Origin: DASZYF01 sp035545535 | GTDB taxonomy: Bacteria > Actinomycetota > Actinomycetes > Mycobacteriales > CAJCIY01 | Reading direction: 5' to 3' | Length of the DNA stretch: 11,203 nucleotides | NCBI GenBank assembly: GCA_035545535.1 | Contig: DASZYF010000162.1 | Coordinates: forward strand, 1 to 11,203 | Part shown: positions 7,439-11,203 of the stretch, one piece after another | Position numbering within the stretch: the first letter of the stretch is position 1 | Layout: every line of letters begins with the position of its first letter | Made by a program: the position numbers and the translations under genes | The notes under the pieces: model-generated | What the model was told of the DNA's origin: nothing | Seen by the model: the letters and a program-made list of their open reading frames with translations, nothing else | Database searches by the model: none

Positions 7439-8288
7439 TGCGGCTGACGTCGCGGTACAGCAGCTCGAGCACCGAGTAGACCGCGAAGACAGCCAGCCCG
7501 AGCGCGGCGAGCACCAGCAGCGCGATCCCCCACGCATGCCGCGACAGCAGCAGCACCTCGGCGTCGAGGCCCTTCGCGTCGCCGGGCGCGACGTTGATCG
7601 CGGCGACGACGAAGAACACACCGATCGGGACCAGCACGACCGCGCGCGCCGCGATGCCGACCGTGCCCGCCACCTCCACGAGCTGCTTCACCCACCGGCG
7701 GGCGCGACGGATGCGCATGCCCTTCGCGTAGTCCTGCGTGAGCGCGCTGCGGATCTGGAACGCGCAGACGGTCAGCACGATCACGCCGATCGCACCGACG
7801 AGCACCCGTCCGGCCGGCGCGCCCAGCAGTCCGGCCGTCGTCTGCTTCTGCTGCTGCTCCGAACCGGCGCTGTGGTTGCCGGCGAGGAACGACACCGGCA
7901 CCCACGCGACGGCGAAGCAGCCGATGCCTTGCAGGGCGGTGAGCACCCGGCTGCCCCACGAGCCCTCACGATCGCGCACCGCGGCCGCGACGCGGGCGAT
8001 GCCGAGGGTGACGAAGCCGGCCGCCGCGACCGCGACGAGCGCCTTCCCCCACACCGAGCGGCACACGGTCGACAGCGCGCCGTTCGCGTTGTCCTGCGTC
8101 TGCTGGCCCCCGCCGTGGAGCAGCGCCACGCGCACCGTGAGCACGACGAGGGCGGCGTAGAACAGTGCGCGAGCGCCGAAGCCGATGCGGGCGACCCGGT
8201 CGACGGCGGCGCTGCGCCGGACGGCCTGCGCCCCCGCGCTGAGCCGGGCGACGACCGAACGTCTACCCGCGCGGGCCGCCGTGACCAT
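7434..8288 (-). CDS. DUF1206 family integral membrane protein
   Basis: A 284-residue membrane protein whose six hydrophobic segments lie at about 37-57, 82-103, 120-137, 160-178, 208-231 and 252-274. They are arranged as three repeated two-helix units, each beginning with a G/A-R motif (for example GFGARALFY and GIAARAVVL), the pattern of DUF1206. The function of this family is not established. The start ATG at 8288 lies inside the end of the kinase gene (26-base overlap on the same strand) with GAAGAAGGG upstream, so translation is probably coupled. The soluble loop near 138-158 is glutamine-rich (SEQQQKQ). Co-transcription suggests it could be a partner or substrate of the kinase, which is inference only. 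Confidence 0.9.
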   Translation of the reverse strand: MVTAARAGRRSVVARLSAGAQAVRRSAAVDRVARIGFGARALFYAALVVLTVRVALLHGGGQQTQDNANGALSTVCRSVWGKALVAVAAAGFVTLGIARVAAAVRDREGSWGSRVLTALQGIGCFAVAWVPVSFLAGNHSAGSEQQQKQTTAGLLGAPAGRVLVGAIGVIVLTVCAFQIRSALTQDYAKGMRIRRARRWVKQLVEVAGTVGIAARAVVLVPIGVFFVVAAINVAPGDAKGLDAEVLLLSRHAWGIALLVLAALGLAVFAVYSVLELLYRDVSRT

Positions 8289-9696
8289 GGTCCGGGCCCT
8301 TCTTCGGCGCCGGCGGCTTGGGGTTCGCCTTGGGCGGCGGCGGCTTGGGGTTCGCCTTGGGGTGCGGCTGGGCCTTCGGCTGCGGTGCCTTGAGCACCGG
8401 CGACGGGCGGTGCGTCACCACGGCGGCGGGGATGACCGGAGCGGCCGACACCGCGGCGGCCCCGGCCGGCTGCGTGCTCGCGACGGGTGCGGTCGGGGTC
8501 GTGCGCTTCGGGAAGGACCCCGCGTTGCTGACGGCGAGGCCGACGACGAGCACGACCGCGGCCACGGCCGCGGCGAGCTGCGCGAACCGCCGGGCACCCC
8601 ACGCCGCGCCGGTCTCGGACGCGACGACCGTGACGTCGGGACGGGTGTCTCCGGGTTGACCCGCAGACGCCGCCGCGAGGGCCGGGCCGATGGCCGCGAC
8701 CTCGTCGGCCGCGACGGGCATCGCACCGTCTCCGAGACCGGGAGCCGCCGCCGCTCCTACCTCGGCGGCCGCGACCGCGCCGACGGGCACGGCGACATCC
8801 GGGAACGCGGGTGCGTCCATGGCTTCGGTCGGAAGGTCAGCGGCGATCGTGCGCGGGGACAGCACGGCGGTCGCTGCGCTCACGCGGTCGTGCTCGAGGT
8901 CGGCGAGCACGAGCGGCAGCGCGGCCGCGGCGGTGCGCCGCGCCGGGTCGCGCTGCAGCATCCCGGCCAGTGCTCCGCGCCACGCGGGCGGCAGGTCAGC
9001 CGGGATCTTCGGATCACGGTGCAGGCGCGCCAGAGCCGCCTCGACACCGGAGCCGCCGTAGACGACCTCACCGGTGAGGCACTCGAGCAGCACGAGTCCG
9101 AGCGCGTACACGTCGGCCGCCCCGGTCACCTCGCTGCCGTCGACCTGCTCCGGCGCGAGGTAGGCGGGCGTGCCGACGAGCAGGCCGTGGCCGGTGAGCC
9201 GGGTCGTGTCGGCGAAGCGGGCGATGCCCAGGTCGGCGACGCGCACGGTGCCGTCGGGACCGAGCAGCACGTTGGCCGGCTTCACGTCGCGGTGCACGAC
9301 GCCGCGGTCGTGCAGGTAGACGAGCGCGCTCGCGATGGCGCCGCCAATCCGGGCGGCCTCGTGCGGGTCGAGCGGGCCGTCCTCGATCGCGTCACGGAGC
9401 GAACGACCTTCGACGTACTCGAGCACGACGTAGCTCGGTGCGTCCGGATCCTCGGCGATGTGCGCGTCGTAGACGGTGACGAGGTGCGGGTGGGCGAAGC
9501 GGGCGAGCGCGACTGATTCGGCCCGGGCCCGCGCGCGACCGGTCGCGTCGAGCGCACCGGCGCGCACGACCTTCACCGCTACGTCGCGGTCGAGCCGTGT
9601 GTCGGTGGCCCGCCACACCGTCGCGGTGGCGCCGTCCCCGACGACCTCACGCAACGCGTAGCGCCCATCGAGCACGCTGGCGGAGCGCGTGTCCAT
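8263..9696 (-). CDS. Transmembrane Ser/Thr protein kinase with Pro/Lys-rich extracytoplasmic tail
   Basis: A 477-residue Hanks-type kinase that phosphorylates Ser/Thr on unknown targets. The cytosolic kinase domain spans about 13-265: glycine loop GDGATATV (20-27), VAVK with K42, αC E60, HRDVKPAN (135-142, D137 catalytic), DLG (155-157, in place of DFG) and GTPAYLAPEQ. All key catalytic residues are present, so it should be active. An alanine-rich linker leads to one transmembrane helix at about 372-391. The outside part is short, has no PASTA domain, and ends in a Pro/Lys-rich tail with two 9-residue repeats (ANPKPPPPK, ANPKPPAPK), then DHGHGG. The ATG at 9696 lies just before the domain and lacks a strong Shine-Dalgarno. 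The frame stays open upstream but only through repeats and another gene. It overlaps the downstream DUF1206 gene. Confidence 0.93.
   Translation of the reverse strand: MDTRSASVLDGRYALREVVGDGATATVWRATDTRLDRDVAVKVVRAGALDATGRARARAESVALARFAHPHLVTVYDAHIAEDPDAPSYVVLEYVEGRSLRDAIEDGPLDPHEAARIGGAIASALVYLHDRGVVHRDVKPANVLLGPDGTVRVADLGIARFADTTRLTGHGLLVGTPAYLAPEQVDGSEVTGAADVYALGLVLLECLTGEVVYGGSGVEAALARLHRDPKIPADLPPAWRGALAGMLQRDPARRTAAAALPLVLADLEHDRVSAATAVLSPRTIAADLPTEAMDAPAFPDVAVPVGAVAAAEVGAAAAPGLGDGAMPVAADEVAAIGPALAAASAGQPGDTRPDVTVVASETGAAWGARRFAQLAAAVAAVVLVVGLAVSNAGSFPKRTTPTAPVASTQPAGAAAVSAAPVIPAAVVTHRPSPVLKAPQPKAQPHPKANPKPPPPKANPKPPAPKKGPDHGHGGPRG
8312..8365 (-). repeat. Two tandem 27-bp units encoding 9-residue Pro/Lys repeats
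   Basis: Units at 8312-8338 and 8339-8365 match at 25 of 27 bases. The length is a multiple of three, so copy-number change would keep the kinase reading frame. They encode the ANPKPP-containing repeats in the extracytoplasmic tail. Confidence 0.85.
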
Positions 9697-9759
9697 GAGA
9701 GGTGCCGTACCCGGCCCCCGCCGCGCCCACACCCGGCCGGCGCCGTCACCACCCCCCTG

Positions 9760-9820
9760 GCCGACATCGGGTTTGTGGCAGATCCGAGGAGCCGAAAGCC
9801 GCCACATCCCCGATCTCGAC
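9760..9820. repeat. Palindromic element, copy 1 (imperfect)
   Basis: Outer arms 9760-9770 and 9810-9820 pair with two mismatches; inner arms GTGGC (9775-9779) and GCCAC (9801-9805) pair exactly around a 21-base loop. It is about 85-90% identical by eye to copy 2, 75 bp away. It lies between the coiled-coil gene's stop and the kinase start, both minus strand. It is probably a REP-like element or a tandem terminator; no family is recognised. Confidence 0.75.
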
Positions 9821-9834
9821 CAACGGTCGTCCGG

Positions 9835-9895
9835 GCCGACATCGGGTTTGTGGCAGATCCGACGGCCCGAAAGCCGCCACTTCGCCGATGTCGGC
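9835..9895. repeat. Palindromic element, copy 2 (perfect outer arms)
   Basis: GCCGACATCGG (9835-9845) and CCGATGTCGGC (9885-9895) are perfect reverse complements. Inside are a 4x4 internal loop, GTGGC/GCCAC (9850-9854, 9876-9880), and a 21-base loop. The element abuts the stop codon of the coiled-coil gene (9896-9898), so in RNA it would form immediately after that gene and could end its transcript. Confidence 0.78.
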
Positions 9896-10864
9896 CTAGT
9901 CGTGGACGGCGGCTTCGGCGAACTTCGCCCGGTGCTGCGCCTGCGCGGCGACCTTGCGGGCCGCGTCGCGCAGCTGGCGGGCCGACCGCTCGTCCGCGGT
10001 GGACTCCCGCAGCTCGGTCCGGGCCTCGTCCAGCGCGTCCTCGAGCTCGGCCACCCGCTTCTGGGCGGCGTCGAACCGGGCCTCGGCGTCGGCGACCGCG
10101 AGCTCGGTCGCGGCGAGCTCCTCCTCCGCGCGGATCGCCTCGGCGCGCGCCTCCCGGGCCGCCTTCTCCAACGCGGCCCGCTCGCGCTTGCGCTTCTCCT
10201 CGTCCTTCGCGTCTTCCGTGTCCGCGTCTTCCTTAGCCGCCCCACCGTGGCTCGGCGCGGAGCGTTCCGGCGCGCGCACGTCGATCGACTGGCCGGCGCC
10301 GTCCGGCAGCGTCACCGCATCGGTCAGGTCGGCGTTGCCGAACCCGTCGGCCGAGATCGCCCGCACCAGCCGGCCGGTCAGCACCGCCGCCGCGGCGCTC
10401 TCGTCGGACAGCGCGGCCTGCAGGCTCATCTCGACCTCACGGGCGACGGTGTCGCCCACCTTCCGCCCCGCCGCGGCCGCGATCTGTTGGGCCTCGACGG
10501 CGAGGGCCCGGACCACGTGCGTGCGCTGCCGGGTGAGCTCCCGCAAGGCGTCACCGTCGAGCGTGGCCTGCGCATCGCGCATCGCGGCACCCAGGCCGAG
10601 CAGCTCGCCCACCTGCTCGCGCCGCTCACGCACGAGCAGGTTCATGAGGCCGGCGCTCACCGTCGGCTTGCGCCAGGACCGGATCGTCGCGGCATCGGCC
10701 TTCGCCGCCTTCGCCGCCTCGTCGCGCGCCTTGGTGAAGTCCTCGACCGGCAGCGCGTAGAGCGCATCGGCGATCGCGGTCAGCCGGTCCGCGTCGGCTC
10801 GTTCGGAAGCAGGGGGGGCCGCCTCGTCGTTGGTGACGACGTGCAGCGTGCGCTCCTTCGCCAC
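9896..10864 (-). CDS. Actinobacterial orphan protein with LYALP motif and C-terminal coiled coil
   Basis: A 322-residue cytosolic protein with no known function. The N-terminal part (about 24-200) shows a pattern I recall from conserved uncharacterised actinobacterial proteins: LYALPVEDFTKARD (35-48), then an RKPTVSAGLMNLLVRER segment, then LDGDALRELTRQR. A charged linker follows, and from about residue 217 to the end it is a long highly charged Ala/Glu/Arg coiled coil. There is no signal peptide or membrane segment. The GTG at 10864 is chosen because it lies closest ahead of the conserved block and has GGGGG just upstream. The in-frame ATG at 10966 would run through the structured region on the other strand and add 34 unlikely residues. 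It could be a nucleic-acid or scaffold protein, but nothing in it shows this. Confidence 0.82.
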   Translation of the reverse strand: MAKERTLHVVTNDEAAPPASERADADRLTAIADALYALPVEDFTKARDEAAKAAKADAATIRSWRKPTVSAGLMNLLVRERREQVGELLGLGAAMRDAQATLDGDALRELTRQRTHVVRALAVEAQQIAAAAGRKVGDTVAREVEMSLQAALSDESAAAAVLTGRLVRAISADGFGNADLTDAVTLPDGAGQSIDVRAPERSAPSHGGAAKEDADTEDAKDEEKRKRERAALEKAAREARAEAIRAEEELAATELAVADAEARFDAAQKRVAELEDALDEARTELRESTADERSARQLRDAARKVAAQAQHRAKFAEAAVHD

Positions 10865-10907
10865 GCCCCCAGCATCCCGCCTCGGAAGGTTCCGGGCCCC
10901 CGTGTGG

Positions 10908-10922
10908 TTGACCCTGTACGAT
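10908..10922 (+). promoter_or_regulatory. Candidate promoter for right-edge transcript
   Basis: TTGACC (10908-10913) and TACGAT (10917-10922) stand close together in an otherwise GC-rich gap. TACGAT fits the actinobacterial TANNNT -10 box and would place transcription start near 10928-10929, exactly where the nested RNA fold begins. TTGACC is too near to be its -35, so either TACGAT works without a good -35 or TTGACC belongs to another promoter. Confidence 0.4.
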
Positions 10923-10928
10923 GGGTAG

Positions 10929-10996
10929 CAGGTCTTCGTGATTGCTTTGCCGCTCAGCCCCGGCACTCAGAGTGCCGATGAGGAGAGCGAGACCTG
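10929..10996 (+). ncRNA. Unrecognised three-helix structured RNA (leader, riboswitch or small RNA candidate)
   Basis: Three nested stems are visible. P1 is CAGGTCT (10929-10935) with AGACCTG (10990-10996), P2 is CGCTC (10951-10955) with GAGCG (10985-10989), and P3 is CGGCACTC (10961-10968) with GAGTGCCG (10970-10977). P1 and P2 adjoin on the 3' side, while a 15-base bulge separates them on the 5' side; a 5x7 internal loop separates P2 and P3. All pairs are Watson-Crick. Nested helices with asymmetric unpaired joins look like an aptamer or regulatory leader. I do not match it to TPP, cobalamin, SAM, glycine, ydaO, T-box or tRNA. It is followed by a short ORF and a terminator hairpin. Confidence 0.5.
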
Positions 10997-11070
10997 AACT
11001 TCGTCCGCCGGACCCCCGGCGTACTTCCCCAGCTCCACCGGCCCACCCTGGGCCGGCCGCCAGGAAATGA
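10978..11070 (+). CDS. Possible 30-codon ORF overlapping the RNA fold (doubtful)
   Basis: ATG at 10978 opens 30 codons rich in Arg and Pro, ending TGA at 11068-11070. There is no Shine-Dalgarno because the P3 hairpin ends one base before the ATG. Composition looks like non-coding GC-rich sequence. It is listed only because it lies in the putative leader and could be an upstream ORF if the transcript is real. Confidence 0.12.
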   Translation: MRRARPELRPPDPRRTSPAPPAHPGPAARK

Positions 11071-11085
11071 AAGTGAGGCGGCGAC

Positions 11086-11118
11086 ATGATCGACGACTTC
11101 GGTCCCTGGGACGACTGA
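11086..11118 (+). CDS. 10-residue acidic peptide MIDDFGPWDD (leader peptide candidate)
   Basis: ATG at 11086 is preceded by GAGG with a 7-base gap, a canonical spacing. The codons (ATC, GAC, TTC, CCC) follow the G/C-ending bias of the neighbouring genes. The stop TGA (11116-11118) is 18 bases before the terminator hairpin. A short translated ORF directly before a terminator is the layout of a transcription attenuator or of a monocistronic microprotein. The single Trp and lack of codon runs argue against classical amino-acid attenuation. Confidence 0.4.
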   Translation: MIDDFGPWDD

Positions 11119-11136
11119 GCACCGCTCGTCTCCCCT

Positions 11137-11166
11137 CGAGGCCCCGGCACAGACGCCGGGGCCTCG
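11137..11166 (+). terminator. 12-bp GC hairpin terminator
   Basis: CGAGGCCCCGGC (11137-11148) and GCCGGGGCCTCG (11155-11166) are perfect reverse complements around a 6-base loop. No T-tract follows, typical of high-G+C actinobacteria. It closes the unit that begins near 10917, or acts as an attenuator for a gene beyond the right edge. Confidence 0.75.
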
Positions 11167-11203
11167 CGCACGTCTAGGGGTTCCCGAACCTGCGCTTCAC
11201 GCG
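11167..11203. other. Right-edge non-coding stretch with GGTTC/GAACC palindrome
   Basis: The last 37 bases hold no supported gene. GGTTC (11179-11183) and GAACC (11186-11190) form an inverted repeat with a 2-base centre, which could be a regulator site for a gene starting beyond the window. Nothing else is seen. Confidence 0.2.

Noticed and set aside
9760..9895. CRISPR array.
   Set aside because: There are only two copies, each is itself a long palindrome with conserved loop, the 14-base gap is too short for a spacer, and no cas genes are nearby.
9697..10245. N-terminal extension of the kinase, whose frame stays open to an ATG at 10245.
   Set aside because: The extension would translate the palindromic repeats and overlap the coiled-coil gene on the same strand; the kinase domain begins right after the ATG at 9696.
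10929..10996. tRNA or T-box leader.
   Set aside because: The fold is three nested stems rather than a cloverleaf, lacks a T-loop sequence and CCA-type acceptor, and lacks the conserved T-box sequence.
11067..11177. A 36-codon ORF whose ATG overlaps the stop of the 30-codon ORF.
   Set aside because: It reads through the terminator hairpin and is almost all Arg, Leu, Ser and His; the overlapping 10-codon ORF has the better spaced ribosome binding site.
11175..11190. Start of a guanidine (ykkC-type) riboswitch suggested by CTAGGGGTTCCCG.
   Set aside because: Only a short partial resemblance to the 5' end is visible before the window stops; the rest of the motif cannot be seen.

Overview
The window is very G+C-rich (roughly 70% by eye). 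Codons favour G or C in the third position, and the intergenic gaps are short. The gene set (class III cyclase/NTPase, Tat-exported phosphoesterase with an LAXTG-like tail, CAP proteins, DUF1206, a membrane Ser/Thr kinase, and an orphan coiled-coil family carrying an LYALP block) points to a chromosomal segment of a high-G+C Actinomycetota bacterium. I cannot fix the class or genus. I see no transposase, integrase, tRNA, rRNA or CRISPR array.

Layout, left to right. (1) 1-2667, minus strand: the N-terminal 889 residues of a large signalling protein that runs off the left edge. It has two cyclase homology domains, a STAND-type NTPase and the start of a helical repeat region, the architecture of soluble adenylyl cyclase. 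(2) 2668-2731: a 64-bp divergent promoter gap holding a perfect 7-8-7 inverted repeat. (3) 2732-4345, plus strand: a Tat-exported phospholipase C/acid phosphatase-type phosphoesterase with a C-terminal sorting-like signal, followed at once by a very long hairpin. (4) 4475-5692, plus strand: a secreted protein of unknown function with a C-terminal fibronectin type III-like domain. (5) 5694-6173, minus strand: a PhnB/VOC-type protein. (6) 6326-6856 and 6921-7427, plus strand: two paralogous secreted CAP-domain proteins. (7) 9696 down to 7434, minus strand: a transmembrane Ser/Thr kinase overlapping a DUF1206 membrane protein, probably one operon. (8) 9697-9895: two tandem copies of a 61-bp palindromic element. 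(9) 9896-10864, minus strand: an actinobacterial orphan coiled-coil protein. (10) 10865-11203: no long gene, but a plus-strand unit made of a -10-like box, a three-helix nested RNA fold, a 10-codon ORF with a Shine-Dalgarno sequence, and a GC-rich terminator hairpin.

Taken together, much of the window concerns the cell surface and signalling. Four genes encode exported proteins, two encode integral membrane proteins, and two are signal-transduction enzymes (cyclase and kinase). The two points most worth following are the unrecognised structured leader or small RNA at the right edge and the split active site of the cyclase. The hairpin after the phosphoesterase and the tandem palindromes are further non-coding structure. 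Everything here was read by eye; no alignment, folding or database search was run.
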